Source: Torymus aiolomorphi (Eukaryota > Arthropoda > Insecta > Hymenoptera > Torymidae). From it: a DNA stretch of 64,000 nucleotides. Below are positions 36,101-49,927 of the stretch, in pieces (position 1 is the stretch's first letter; each line of letters starts with the position of its first letter). Made by a program: the position numbers and the translations under genes. The notes below the pieces were generated by a model. That model did no database searches, had not been told where the DNA came from, and was given only the letters and a program-made list of their open reading frames with translations. Location of the stretch: positions 119,418,321-119,482,320 of the forward strand of contig CM070877.1 of the NCBI GenBank assembly GCA_036365515.1, in the 5' to 3' direction.

Positions 36101-38190
36101 GCCGGATTAATCGCAAGCTCGGCTTTTTACGCGTCATCGCGTATTTTGAATTTGTTAAAGAGACAAGGAAGCTTTGTTTACCTCGTCAATCACGAAGGGA
36201 ACTGTGTTTTTACAATCGCCGGGTCAATAAATTTATCGGTATAACGTCTATCATTGTCTCATCACTGCAGGATAAAGATACTTCAGTTATTGATCGATTT
36301 GATAAATTAGAACCGCGTTATCTCTCTCTGATTTTATCTTGTGGTTCAATGCCTCACTCGGCTTCGATTACGGTCGAATTCGATCGCATTTCGATAATCG
36401 ATATCGTACTATCTTTATTTATATTTATCAATAATAAGTCGTCAAGGAAATACGATAACGATCAATAACAAATTCATGTAATAATAGGATTGAACGAACA
36501 TTTATAATCTCTACGCGGTAATCAACTTATTTTTCGCCTGAAAATCGATAATGTTGTTTTCTTTGTTATCAGATCAGTTTTAGATATAAATGTCAAATAC
36601 TAAATACGATTAACAGAAGAGGATGTTAAAGATTAGCGATTAGTAAAGATGGGGTATCTTTGCTTTAAATGTCAGTGTTATCATAGAAACGCACAATGCT
36701 TTCAGTACAGTTAAACTCGTAAAATTTGTTATAGGAATACTGTAAAACGAATATGCAACAAAGAACAAACAATATGCAACAAGAAAGAAATTCATTCAAA
36801 CTAGACGTAGATACAGTCGACAAATATCATTCAATTGATAAGTAAATCATAAAAATTTAAATGATATTTGGAGGATTAAGGTAATCTTATAATCACTATA
36901 TATAGCTATCACTTTTTACCAATTTCATGAATTTTGGAATATCTCGATCAAATAACCTAATAAAAAGTACTAAAATGAAATAAAAAATGAGTTTAATGGT
37001 TAAGAACTAAAATTTATCAGCACGACCTCAGAAAATGATAGAGGGCACAGGATCGGTGCACTATAAAGGGAGATATATAGCATCGGCTGATCAAAATGAG
37101 AGCCGGCGTGTAACTAATAAACACATTAACCTTACAGCGTTGAAAATCCATCTTTACAGCGGCGCAAGAGCGGGCGCGTGCAAAAACTCGGTAAACACAG
37201 CTCCCGCGCTGGTGGCAATATTGTCGGGCGAAAAAGCATCAGAGCGGTGGCGCGTAGGCGATATATTATTTACGAGGGTCCAGCAGCAGCAGCAGCAGCC
37301 ACAATCTCGCCGCGGCCGCGTGTGTACGCAAGCGTCGCGCGGCCGCGTTTATGCGCCTCCGCGCGAGAGCTTTTCGCGGGCCGCTCGCGATGGAAAAGCG
37401 AAAAGCAGCAGCGGTGTGTACCGAGCGGCGGCGTTGAGCTCTTGCCGAGTTACGGCCGGTCCGTGACTTCGGAGCCGATGGCCGCCAAGTCGACGCTGAC
37501 GACGTCGTACTCGCGCTTTTCATCTCGGCTTTTCTCCCCTTCTCTCTCTCGCTCGCGCTTCTGCATTTAGGGGAAAAAGAGGGAGAGAGAGAGAGAGAGC
37601 GACGGGGTTACATAAATCCCGCGGGGCGTTATTCAATTTACAGGGCTTTACTGCGGGCCGCGAGCGAGCGAGCGCCATACCGTCGTAAAAATTATATATC
37701 TCGCGCGCAGCCCTGCATTATGCATTTATTTAATGTAGCGAGCGCCGCAGCCGCGTGGAGTAGTGACGCGCCGGCAGTGGCGCAGGGCTGTGCGTGTATA
37801 GCGCTTGCGCGCGGATGCGAAATCATTTTTATGCGCGCGCGCGCGCTGATCTGTTTTTTCTTTCGAGAATTATGCGCGACACTCCCTTTTTGCACGCGCG
37901 AGCGTGACTGAAAAAAAGCAGAGGACATTACGCCGATAATCAGGCTTTGCGCGCGTATACCCGCAAAATTTATCGACGCGCGGGCTTTCTCTCTCGTCCT
38001 GGAAAAAGAACATTGACGTCAGAACTTTGTTAAAATATGTTTTGTTCATATCGATCGATCTTTGTTACTAAGCGCTTTGAGAGAGTTCCCTATGTGTATA
38101 AGGAACATGTGTTTTTCGGTTTATAGAGAAATTGCGATTGGTAAGTTTCAAACTCAACAAATCAATCTACTTTTATACGTATTTATAGCA
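33138..38190. other. Alternating CpG-rich islands and AT-rich DNA; no gene
   Basis: Islands at about 33340-33680, 34010-34600, 35700-36130 and 37100-38000, the last with a CAG run at 37281-37298. The sequences between them are AT-rich and show no domain-bearing frame. Frames in the islands are alanine-, arginine- or serine-rich shadows. Confidence 0.45.
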
Positions 38191-38304
38191 CCCTGCTAGA
38201 AATCGTCCATTTTACTCCCATTTGTGAAACGATTTTTCGAACATTTTGAAGATGTTCAAAAAATTGTTTCACAAATGGGAGAAAATAGACGGTTTTCAGC
38301 AGGG
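38191..38304. mobile_element. MITE family CCCTGCT, copy 1 (114 bp)
   Basis: The ends CCCTGCTAGAAATCGTCCAT and the complement ending TTTTCAGCAGGG make this almost entirely palindromic (TTTTTCGAACATTTTGAAGA at the centre). A second copy of the same family is at 54979-55139. Confidence 0.8.
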
Positions 38305-41300
38305 CGTGATTGCAATAATATCGCATGGACTCAATAAAATAATCTATAATTGCGAATGACGTATAACGCACTTTACTTGCCTCAAATGGTTTCACGCGTC
38401 GCAAACGCTATGTATGTATATGTATATGCAGTATGCTGTCGAGCAATTATCGCCTCATGGAATCCTCGCGCGCGCATATATTAAGTCCCCACGAGACGTG
38501 TATGTGTATTATGCACACATATACACACGTCGCTTCAGCACTTCTCTTTTCTACCTGTCGCTTATCGTGATTTATCCTGACTTCTCGCACTTCTTGGCTC
38601 TATCTTACGCCAGTGTGTCCATCTCCATTTTTCCTTATTAACTTGCCTTATATTTATAATGGTTGTATACTCTGGGACTTGAGTTATCCTTGAACGATAC
38701 TCAACGAGATTTGCACTAAAAATATAAGTATTACGAAAATTTCATCATTTTTAAGTCAACCGGTGAAAATTCAATATTAATTTAATCTTTTATATATACA
38801 AATGTTGTTTACTTTAGTTTATATACCAGCATTCCGATATGAAATTTTTCGCCCCGTGATGTCAGTTATCAATGTTAGCTATACAAACCTATCAATCACC
38901 GACAGCATTGCTATTAAATCCAAGCAAAGCACGAAACACGGCTACGATTAAAGGCTCAAACCAGATTCCAAATCGGCTCTACATCCCCGCGAGAGCAAGT
39001 CGAAAAGCGAGAGGACACCGACTTATCTCGTGTCTGGGAGCGGACGCACTTCATTTATCATACAGCCAGCTCAATTTCGAATTTTCTCTCCCAATCTCAT
39101 CCCCTCTCGCGGCGCTCTTTTTGTCCATCGGCTCGCGGTGGCGACGATCTCGCGCGATCGGGTGCGATGCTCTCTCTCTCCCGCGCGCGCGTGCGCGACA
39201 TCGATGACGAGTACGCGCGGAGCCGCAACGCGTGAGACAGCTCTGCCGAGGTGAAAAAACGACGCACACGAGAGATTCCGTATCTCCACGGGCAGGACAC
39301 CTCTCGCGTCTCCCGGACGCTTTCAAGATCGTTATCTCGAGCAAGAAAGAGAGACAGAGAGGCTCGTCGTCGTCGTCGACCGGCGAATGAATAATTATCG
39401 ATTAGCACCTCCTCGCGTCGCTTTTTACATACGATGACTGCGTATACGCGCGCGCGTCTGTGCTGTGCTGCTTCGAGAAACAGGTTTTCGATTGATTTTT
39501 GGATCTCCAGCGTGCGGTCGCGGCGGGGGAGGGAGAGAGGGAGTGCGAGGCACTCAGGGGGCCGATAAAAAAAATTTGTCACGTCCATTACGGGCGGAGT
39601 GACTAACACGCTGCGCGACGATTTTTTATTAAATACGCTGGAAAAATATCGTTGTAAAGCAAGCCCGCGCGCGTGTTTTTAAGCGGAAATTTGTTGAGGA
39701 CTCGCTGCGGTAATTTTTCACCGCTGCGGTTGTTTACGGCTGCGTGTTAGAGAGATTTAACACCGCGCGGGCATTTTTTAACGCAAATTTCGTTTTGTTT
39801 ATTGCTACAGTATTTTTAATTTGATAACATTTCTTTTTCGAAAAAAATTTACCAGTATATACGAAATGAATGATAAATCTGAATTCAAGTAATTATTGTA
39901 ATATTTAAAAAATCTGTTAAATGATTTAAATCGGAAAAGAGTCTCTCTTCATCACTCAAACTATTTATTCGATTTTAATATCCACATTTGTATGTTAACC
40001 CAGCGAAATAAAGCCTGAACACTAATAAACAAGCATATTGAACATCGGGAGATCTCTTAAAATATTCGCAGAACCGAAGACCGATTCGCGGACTAGAAAT
40101 AAAGCATCGCTCGCGCGAAAAGCTCTGTAATATACGCGAACTCCGAGAGGAGTAGGTTCTCGCATCCAAGATGTATCTACCTTCGCGCAAATACACAAAC
40201 ACACACACACACAGCCACAGAGAGAAGAAGAGGAAGCGTCCGACCGTTACATTCGAACGGATTCAGATCGAGAGAGGAACGAAACGAATGGACGAAAGTC
40301 CGAAAGGCGCATATAACGAGAGCGGGCCGCGCGTAGTGTGGGCCGCTAAGCCGGACTCTCTCTCTCCCTCTCTCGACGGGGATCAGATAAGGTCTCGCGC
40401 GCGAGCGGCCAGCACCCAGGCGAGATCTCGCAGATAGAAGAATTTAATAACCTGTGCCTCGACCGGGGGTGGGCGCTCGCGCGCGCGTGCGCGAGAGAGG
40501 GGGCCCGCGTGAGGGAGAAAGTCGAGCGGCGGGGGAAAGGGGTGTGCAATAATATCGGGAGATATCGATCTTTAATTAGGCACGCAGCGCGCGGGAATGC
40601 CGAGATTAGAATCGCGCGCTATAGGCTTTAGAGCGCGCTCGCTCGCGAGAGTCTTCGACTTTGTTTATTGGCCAGAGATCTCTACTCGGGGGGCAGCAGC
40701 GAGCTTCCTCCCGCGGTTACTTTCCATCCTCTTTGCTCGCCCTCTCGTCGTCGCTGCGTCTTCTCCTTCTTTTTTATCCCCAGGTAGTTTGTATTGTGTG
40801 CACAGGCTTAAGTGTTTAATGGAGAAATTGGCCGCCCGTATATTTATCGCTCGCCCAGCTCTCGTTGCTGCTGGATTTCAGAATTACTTGCGCTTTTCTT
40901 GAAGTACTCCAATTAACATAGATTTTTAATTAAGGATATATATTATTTGGCGGATAAACAAACCCTTTTTTATCTATGCCTGTTTTTACGTAAAAATATT
41001 ACCTGGAAACGGAAACGCGTTAAAAGTTATCTAGTAATACAATCTAGGAAGATAGGGATCGGTTTTTAAGGCATTATCTATATGCAAATGAGTGCGATTT
41101 ATTTTGCAGATTACAACACGAGAACAATCTGTTTTAATCGCGTAACTTAGCCTTCATATTTATTTCTCGGAAATTCTCTTTTAAATGACCACGATGAAAT
41201 TCAAAAGATTTTAAATATTTAAAATTCATATAGATAATTTTGTATTGTATGAAATAATTTAGTATACCCTTCCAGAAATTCACATTGTTTTCAGAGTAGT

Positions 41301-42112
41301 AAATATAGCTAGTTTAATAAAAAATTACGAAAAGGATACAAGTTTTCTGTCATATGTGAGACACTCTTACCAGTTTATTTTTTACACCAATAATTGTGAA
41401 AAATAAAGTCGATTCTAGAAAACTTATTTATTCGATATTTTAAAGTCAGTCAATGTATCTATCCGATTAGATCATTAAGAATTTAGTAATGAACAATTCA
41501 TTATAGCCATGAGTTAGAGCGACAAAAATTATATAGTAAAATCACACTTTGTAGTAGCAGCAAGCAATTAAAGAATCAAGGCATTTATATTTATACAGAA
41601 ACAAGTCTTTCACAATGGTGTTGATTTCCACTAGCAATAATCATTTGATTTACAAAACTTTTAGTACATCTATAATTAATTATCTTACAAATATTACAAA
41701 ATATTGACGAATAATAAAATTTTCAATAAACAAATCGACTTTTCAGCCTATCAAATATTCATATGTTACATGTTTGTTTATTCAGCGATCACAGTCTCAC
41801 GTTCTGGTTTTTGTCATTGTCGAAACGCAGCACCGGTATACCGAGCTCTCGTTAATTTAAGCCAGCTCACGCTAAAGGGCCCTTGACGTACGGCTGCGTC
41901 GCGAGCGAGAAAGAGAGACGAATGAAAAATGAGTTATGCGTCGATACGGGAAACGATAAGGACTCGTTACTCTGGAATTAATTTGATCAAAGTCGACAAA
42001 TATTTCCCTCCTCCTTATTATCGAGCTCGTTCGATCTCTCTCACTCCCTCTCTCTCTCTCTCTCTTCTCGTTTTCTTTCTTTTCTCATTTCTCGCTCGGC
42101 CTCTCATATTCT

Positions 42113-42213
<101 letters not shown>

Positions 42214-45113
42214 ACTCTCGGACGAAAATTCCGATAACGAGGCGACCTCCCACCTGCGCGCTGTCCTCACCTTCGCCTCTCTCTCCCTCCCCCTCTCTCT
42301 CTTGCTCTCTCTCCCGCTTCACGTCCGCCTCTGTATATGCTCCTTCCTTCTTTCGCACCGGTCTAGTAGATCACTGTGAGGCACGAGCCGTCTAGCCACT
42401 CGAGTCTGGATGAGATCCGATCGCCGATAGCTACTCGTGCCAGCTCTTATGTCTTACGCACTTCCTGTTTCTATAAATAAAGCTCTGTATGTGTCTCTCC
42501 TATGCGTGTGTAACTCGCGATCGACTTATGGCCTACTAAAACTGATGATGGAACGCTGCTTTTTACGGATAAATGGTGATACAGTTCACATCACGATGTG
42601 CACGTTTCTCTCTTCTTCTTGATGGCGTTAGCATAAACATTAACAAATTAAGTTTAATATAATAAGTTCTTATTTGATTTTCAATAAAATATATTTCTTC
42701 ATGAAACGTCAACTTTTATTCAGAACGTTGTAATTATCTGTGAACACATTGTTCTGAATTTAAGAATATCAATCAGCTATAGGTTCTAAATGCTTGTTAA
42801 GTTATTCAAATTCGTAAGTAGGAGGTGCGATAGTCAGTTTTAATAACATCAATGATACTTTGAAATTTTGACACGCCTATTAATAAAATACCTGACAGAA
42901 ATAAGAGAGTACATGTATTATCAATCAAACGGATAATAGAGCTAGTTCAAAATACAATGTCAATATAATGCTTATGATGATCCCTCCGTCGAATGATTTT
43001 CATTTATTTTAATTTATTTTAACTGTTATATTGTTTAGCTGTATTGAATTCATAGTCTTCAATTACTGTTAATGATGATTTTACCGCGTTATAAATATAA
43101 ACATGGGTATTTTAACCTCTTGATTATGAATTCTAATTTTAGAATATCCACTTACCTTAAACCATATCTATTATACATCTCTGCATGAGAGATATTCGAA
43201 CAAACGCAAATACAAACGAGCAGAAATTGTATCGCACTCGAGGCAGTGAAAGCTAGGCTTTAAAATATAAATCTCGCGTTATTTAATGCTCTCTATCCAC
43301 ATTTAGACAAATCCGTCGCCTCTACGCGTTATCGTAATCAAGGCACTTTTTATCCGCCCGGGCCCACGCTACGCGCTGGATTGTTACACGCGGAATGTCG
43401 CCGCCGAGACATGAGAGCCAAAAAAGAAGATCCGGCAAAAAGAGCCGAGCGAGGCTCGAAAATGGCGACTTAAAGAGATTGTCGAACGAATAATCAATTA
43501 GATGGAAGATCGCGTGTCTTCTTTCTCTGCTCGCAGCCCAAGTGCAGAGAGAATCAGAGGCGCAGAAGCTGCTGACCGCGAAGAGCGAGTCTCTCTCGCT
43601 CGCTCGGAATTAAAGAGGAGGCGCGAGGGGCCCTTTTATCGGGTCCCAAGTGTCTCCTCGGTGTCAAGGGGCCTTATCTCTTAATGACTACCCCATCTTA
43701 AGGCTTAATCGTCGACACGTATAAACCATCCTGCTTCTGCATATTCAATGTCGCTCGCGCGCCAGCGCGCGATTTACACACGTTCGCGGCCCCCGTGTGT
43801 ATATATATATAGGGGGCAAGCAGTTGGCTTTTCACAGATGCATGCATGCATGCGAGGACCTTTCTCGTGATTCAGAGAAATTCGCTGCTCTCATGCGTCG
43901 TATTATCTGTAACCCGCGGGAGACAGTCGCCGAATCTTTCAAGATTTGGACGGTAACCTGATTTCAGGTTAATGGATGTTTGGTTTGTTGAAACGCGCGT
44001 GGTTTTGTGCATACCTTTATCATAACAGAGACAAGTGTATTTATTAAGGAAAAATTAAAGCGCCCAAGTGAAAATAAGATATCAAGATTTATCGGAACTT
44101 GAAATAAACAGATAGGGATAGAGGGATTAATGAATACTGTATTAAAATGGATACACTTAAAAACTTGGCTTCGAAGGTATCTTCGATTTTTCCAGACCAT
44201 TAAACACACACTGTAATAAAAATATACTCTGATAAACATGAAGAATGTAAGAACTTATCACGAAATATAAAATCTCCGATATTTAAATACGCGTCTACGT
44301 TGCATAAAAGCATAATAAAATGATATATAAAGTAAGTTTATCGATTTCCCAGAAACACGACTACCTAATTCAGCATAATTAGTCATCCTGCAATTTTTAT
44401 GCCAAGGAACTTTCTTTTAGAAAAATAAAATTACATGATATTGAATTCGGCCGATAAACTACTGTAACAAATCTTATAAAAGAAAGACTTTTTAAAAGTT
44501 TAGTGATAAGGTGTTGTACAAATTATCGCTTTTTATAATAAAAATATCGTTTCTGGAAAAAAAAGATAACGAAAAAAAAAAACATTCGAATGTAATGGAT
44601 GTTTTGGAATTTGATAAACATTTTTTTCTCAAAATAAAATGTACGCGTGTAAAGTACAATATTTCAGATGTTATCTTACAGAAAAAGCTTTTTACAAGAT
44701 TCCATATTTGATCACGCATAAAGAAGAGACGTACAATACTGTATAGGCGTGTTACTTTATTACTTCTCGTTTTTGGATTCTGTGATATTAATGAATAAAA
44801 TGACTTTTTCGCCTTGTAAACATAATTATTAACTGTTTATAATCGTGTACGGTAATTAATTTACAACGCTCGCTTCAAAACAACGTAAAACGTTGAAAAA
44901 TGTCGATTCCTACTTCTCTCCCCTACACGTACTGCAAGAAGAATCAATGCCACGTTCCGCAGCAACAGGCAGGGCGCCGAAAACTGAGAAAGCTGCCCTT
45001 CCAGCCGTTATTACACTTGCAGGAATAATCCCGTGAAAGCGCGATACAGCGCTCATCGCGCTCGCACGAAAAGCATAAGGAGGGCACGGGTGACAGATGG
45101 CGGCGCTGATAGC

Positions 45114-45116
<3 letters not shown>

Positions 45117-45170
<54 letters not shown>

Positions 45171-45205
45171 TCCTTCGGTGGCAACGTCGTCGTCGTCGTC
45201 GTCGT
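45117..45205. repeat. (CT)n followed by (GTC)n
   Basis: A CT run at 45117-45164 is followed by CGTCGTCGTC at 45185-45205, within a CpG-rich island. Confidence 0.9.
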
Positions 45206-45427
45206 ATATACGTGTGCCACGGCACATACTTACGCGGCGAACGAACCTCGGATCCTGTTCCCACCTCGAGATAAGAGCCGAGGCCTCTGCGCGCCGGCCG
45301 CTTCGATGCGCTCGAGAGAGAGAGAGGGACCAATCACACATAAGCGCGCCTGCGGACACGCGGGAGATTGAAGCCGCGAGATCCGCGCGCGCGGCGCACA
45401 AGACGCTCGGCAAAAATTTCCGGCTGG

Positions 45428-45430
<3 letters not shown>

Positions 45431-45458
<28 letters not shown>
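45431..45458. repeat. (TG)n microsatellite
   Basis: Fourteen uninterrupted TG units. Confidence 0.9.
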
Positions 45459-45461
<3 letters not shown>

Positions 45462-47797
45462 CATGGGATGATCGCCGTTTCTTTTTTCGGCTCGTGTAAA
45501 TATTGCGAGATGATGGATGGAGATTAGGGCCTTTTTAGCGGGCGGAGATATTACCCTTTGTGCGCTTTTGTACGCTCTTGTTTGCTCAAGATGACTCGAT
45601 AATTTCTTATTTTTTTCGCTAATCGCGGATGAGTTTCGCATATACCGGATCGAGTTTAATTTACAGTCATGCGATTAATTTTATATTAATTAATGCAATA
45701 TAATGTTTAAATAATAATGACGAAATGTATATTAGTTTAAGGATTATTATTAAAAGAAATGCTGTAACGATGAAACAAAAAACTTTTTTTACAGTGCAAG
45801 ATTATGACATTTATGATATATTTTGCAACTAGAAAAAAATTAGGCCTAAGTCTCACATACCAAATTGAATTTACAAAATAAAACATATACGAAATAAATC
45901 TATTTTTTGTATCATTAAAAAACTTATTAAATAAAATGCCAATTAAAGCACAATACTATCGAATTCCAATAAATCACGAAATCGAATAATTCGTACATAG
46001 AAATGAATATAGTACGTGGTAGACACATTCGGCCAGACGAGTCTTCGGCTTTCGAGTATTTTTCGGGACGTACGCGCCGGATGACGTAGGAGTCTGCGTA
46101 TAATCGGCCATGGAATTTGAGTGGCTTCTTCAAAATGCTCGTGGAGCACACGCGCGCGCACGGGAGAAGAAAGGGCGCCAGACACTTTCCAGACTAACGA
46201 CCGATAATCGTGCGTCGAACTTTTCAGAATCGCCTCGTGCTTGTATTATCAGTCAGCGAAAATTCCCGAATTTTCGACCCTCGGATTAACAAGCCAGCGA
46301 ATGTTGATGGAATTTCATTATACATTGTACGTTTCTTTTATAGAAAGATTATCTTGATTATTCGTCTAAACTTTTAGATCTTAGATAAAAATCGTTATGC
46401 ACGCTGCGAACAATAAATTTTATGATAATATATATCTTTACGTAATTTATTTAATGTAGTAGCATTTTTAAATACCATTTTTCTCAAATTAAATGAAATT
46501 ATGTTTATTCGCTCTCTTTGCATTCCCGCTTCATACATAGACATTCACATTCCGGCACACATATCACACGCAACGGCTTCATTTTAATTCCGTTTTATCC
46601 CACTTTACCCGGACCGCCATATTTCAGCTCTCGCATATACTTCATTCAGACCCATACCTTGGCCTATCTAGATTATTTTATCCTATCTGGATAAGAATTC
46701 ATCATATCGCATAATGTTATATATTTTCGAAAACCTTATCTGATTTATACACTTTTATCTGTTGCAAAACTCAGATTTGTTCGCGCGATATGCAGAATGG
46801 CAAACAATATATCTCGTCGAAACGTATTATAGTTCTGGCAAGTGAACTTATTAATGATGTTTGTATTATAATAAATGCCTAAAAATTACATCTACGAAAG
46901 GACCTCCAAACGTAAACAATATTTTTTGTTATAATTATTTAAATCAATATATACCTCGATTATATACCAGTAAATAATTTAAATAATACTGTCCTCGCCA
47001 TTCATCTTCCCTGATGTATGTTCATCCTATACATACAGGCTTCCGATCGGATCGGTCAATTCGCGAGGCCGGGTGCGCGCACGTGCACGCGCATGTGCAC
47101 ACAGAGCGCATAACGAACGTACATGCAGCAGCGCCATACATATATGCATGCATATATAAGGTATAGGCTGTGGGGTGGGGTATACGATTGCAATATTGAA
47201 AAAGCGATTCTCGGTATTTATTTTCGTGAGTCGGCCGACCCGATGTGCTCATAATGATGAGATCGACGTCCCCGATCGTCGCGAGACCGCACAGGCTATA
47301 ATTGAAGTAAAACGAGCAACTCGACGCGCGTGTGACGTCCCCACATGCATATACGCTCGCGTGGTCAAGCTCCCCCTGTGCAGTGTGTATGTGGGTATAC
47401 CTTACATCTGTTGGGGGGCCCTATAAGGTCGCCCGTTAGTGTCACGGCCTTCCCCTTCGTTGTTTCGCGCTCTCTTCCCCCGCTCGTCTTATATCCTCGT
47501 CCCTTGTACACTCGCTCTTTCTCGCTCTCTTACTCGCGGCAGAGAGCTAAATTGAGAGATCACAGCGCTGCACCTCGCGAGGGCGCAACGGGCGTGACTG
47601 ATACAGGCCAACCAAAATCATTATTCTTTGGATAATGATTTTTTATGTATTTTATGCAGACTTAAATAATAACAATGCATATAACAAATAAAAATAAAAG
47701 TCTTTATTGTCATTTTTTTATATTTAATATATGAAATGTATTACGTTTTTATAGATGTTATCTATATGAAAGTAAAAATGTTAGAAATTAGTAATAA

Positions 47798-49927
47798 CCT
47801 GTGTAAAAAAATTTAGTCTAGCGCAAGTCTGGCACAAGTCTGGCTCTATAAGTCTGGCGTAAATCTGGCTACGGCCACTTTTTTGCCAGACTACTTGAGC
47901 CAGACTTAATGCTAGATTTTCTACCAGACTTGGTCCCAACTTTCGCTAGGTCTGGCATACAAAAGCCAGACTTAATTCTAGATTTTTTTACCAGACTTTC
48001 TTCCGACCGTTGCTAGGTCTGGCATACAAAAGCCAGACTAAATGCCAGACTATCTACCAGACTTATATTTGACAGACGGTAAGTCTGGTATATCTCAGCC
48101 AGACTTAGTACCAGACTTTCAGATGAGTTTAAAAAAGATAACCTCAAGGGTGACGCTCAATCTCTGTACTTATAGCACCATTATGCAGCAAATTCGAGCT
48201 TCCAAAATTCTCGGTGTTTACTCCAGAATGCCGATGGGAGAACGTCAATGGTGGCAAGTAATTTCCGTTTAGAAGTTCGAGAAGTTATAAAACTGTTTAT
48301 TGTGGCTGATAGGAAAGCAACTAATTGCTGTACCTGCAAAAATAAAAGATAAAAATACACAAAGCGTTTGTTCGAAAATTTGTAGGAAAATGCATATAAA
48401 ACTGAGATTACAATGTAGTAATGAGTATAAAAAGTAATGTAGAAAAATTAAGGAAAGCAGGTTAGTTTGTTTACTATGTGTATTTAAAAAATGAACGAAA
48501 TACATATCTGAAAATACTATCTCGACGGCTGAGAGGAAGAAGAACGTATCTCGGCGCGCGGATGAAGAACGACTTATCTCGGCGCGAGGTTGAAGAACGA
48601 CGTATCTCAGCGCGAAGATGAAGAACGACGTATCTCGGCGCGAGGACGAAGAACGTCGTATCTCGGCGCTTTTACGGCCAGTACGTGGCCAGTATACGGT
48701 GAAATACGTCTTTCTTCATTCTCGCGCCGAGATACGTCGTTCTTCATCCTCGCGCCGAGATACGTCGTTCTTCATCCTCGTGCCGAGATACGTCGTTCTT
48801 CATCCGCGCGCCGACATGCGTTCTTCTTCCTCTCAGCCGTCGATCTCCATTGTTCTGTAGATCTGCAATTTCTGTACTCCTAGTGATGCTTATTTTCAGT
48901 TTTAAAATTCTTAATTATATTAATAAGGGGTTATTCGACATAAGCCACATACGAAATTATTTATTCAACAAAATGTTTATGCGCGAAAGAACTCAGTGAT
49001 AGATATAAAAAGACTATCGACTAGCCTCACGGTTATCATAGCAACAGCTTCAAGTATGTTTCTGCTGCAATGACGGAGAATTTTCAGAATTTGTATAAAT
49101 TTTACAAATTTCCCCTTCTTAGAATATTAAATACTTAATGTACACGAAATGGGCATTGATAGTAATATGGAGGCCTATACATCTACAGAAGGAGATATCA
49201 TTTTCAGATAAGTATTTCGTTCATTTTTAAATACACATAGTAAACAAACTAACCTGCTTTCCTTGATTCTTCTACATGATTTTTATACTCATCACTACAT
49301 TGTAATCTCAGTTTTATATGTATTTTCCTACAAATTTTCGAACAAATGCTTTGTGTATTTTTATTTTTTATTTTTGCAGGTACAGCAATTAGTTACTCTC
49401 CTATCAGCTACAATAAGCAATTTTATAATTTCTCGAACTTCCAAACGGAAATAACTCGGCACCATTGACGTCCTCCCATCAGCTTTCTGAAGTAAAACAC
49501 CGAGAATACTGGAAGCTCGAATTTGCTGCATAATGGTTCTATAACTACAGAGATCGAGTGTCACCATTGAGGCTATCTTTTTTAAACTCATCTGAAAGTC
49601 TGGCAGATAGTTTGGCACTAAGTCTGGCTGAGATATGCCAGACTTACCGTCTGTCAAATATAAGTCTGGTAGGTAGTCTGGCATTTAGTCTGCCTTTCGT
49701 ATGCCAGACCTAGTAACGGTCGGAAGAAAGTCTGGTAACAAATCTAGAATTAAGTCTGGCTTTTGTATGCCAGACTTAACGAAAGTTGGGACCAAGTCTG
49801 GTAGAAAGTCTAGCATTAAGTCTGGCTCAAGTAGTCTGGCAAAAAAGTGGCCGTAGCCAGACTTACGCCAGACTTATGGAGCCAGACTTGTGCCAGACTT
49901 GCGCCAGACTAAATTTTTTTACACGGG
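47798..49927. mobile_element. 2.1-kb foldback element with ~700-bp arms
   Basis: Starts CC(T/C)GTGTAAAAAAATTTAG at 47798 and ends with the complement at 49927. The arms 47798-48513 and about 49205-49927 are inverted copies that remain closely alike to their inner ends (AAATGAACGAAATAC). The outer 320 bp of each arm is packed with AGTCTGG and its complement CCAGACT in both orientations, about eighteen per arm. The inner part of each arm contains a short open stretch reading SLKKI...TIMQQIRAS. The two copies of that stretch differ by a few residues and stops. Between the arms lie an inverted 28-bp satellite and about 360 bp of unique AT-rich DNA. No transposase was seen and no clear target duplication. 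Confidence 0.88.
48522..48845. repeat. Inverted 28-bp satellite array inside the foldback element
   Basis: A unit containing CGTATCTCGGCGCGAGGATG starts at 48545, 48573, 48601, 48629 and 48657, exactly 28 bp apart. It then recurs in inverse orientation with GCGCCGA at 48724, 48752, 48780 and 48808, again exactly 28 bp apart. The two arrays flank a short centre (GGCCAGTACGTGGCCAGTAT). The array is GC-rich in an AT-rich element and would fold into one long hairpin. Confidence 0.9.

Noticed and set aside
43388..43490. Short frame MSPPRHESQKRRSG as a possible FOG N-terminus
   Set aside because: It ends in a stop after about 32 codons and does not match the basic FOG start motif.
44910..45641. 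A 243-codon minus-strand frame
   Set aside because: Runs through CT, GTC and TG microsatellites (Arg-Glu and Asp runs) with no recognisable domain.
48522..48845. CRISPR array, because units are exactly 28 bp apart
   Set aside because: Units are contiguous with no spacers, the second half is inverted, and the DNA is animal nuclear sequence.
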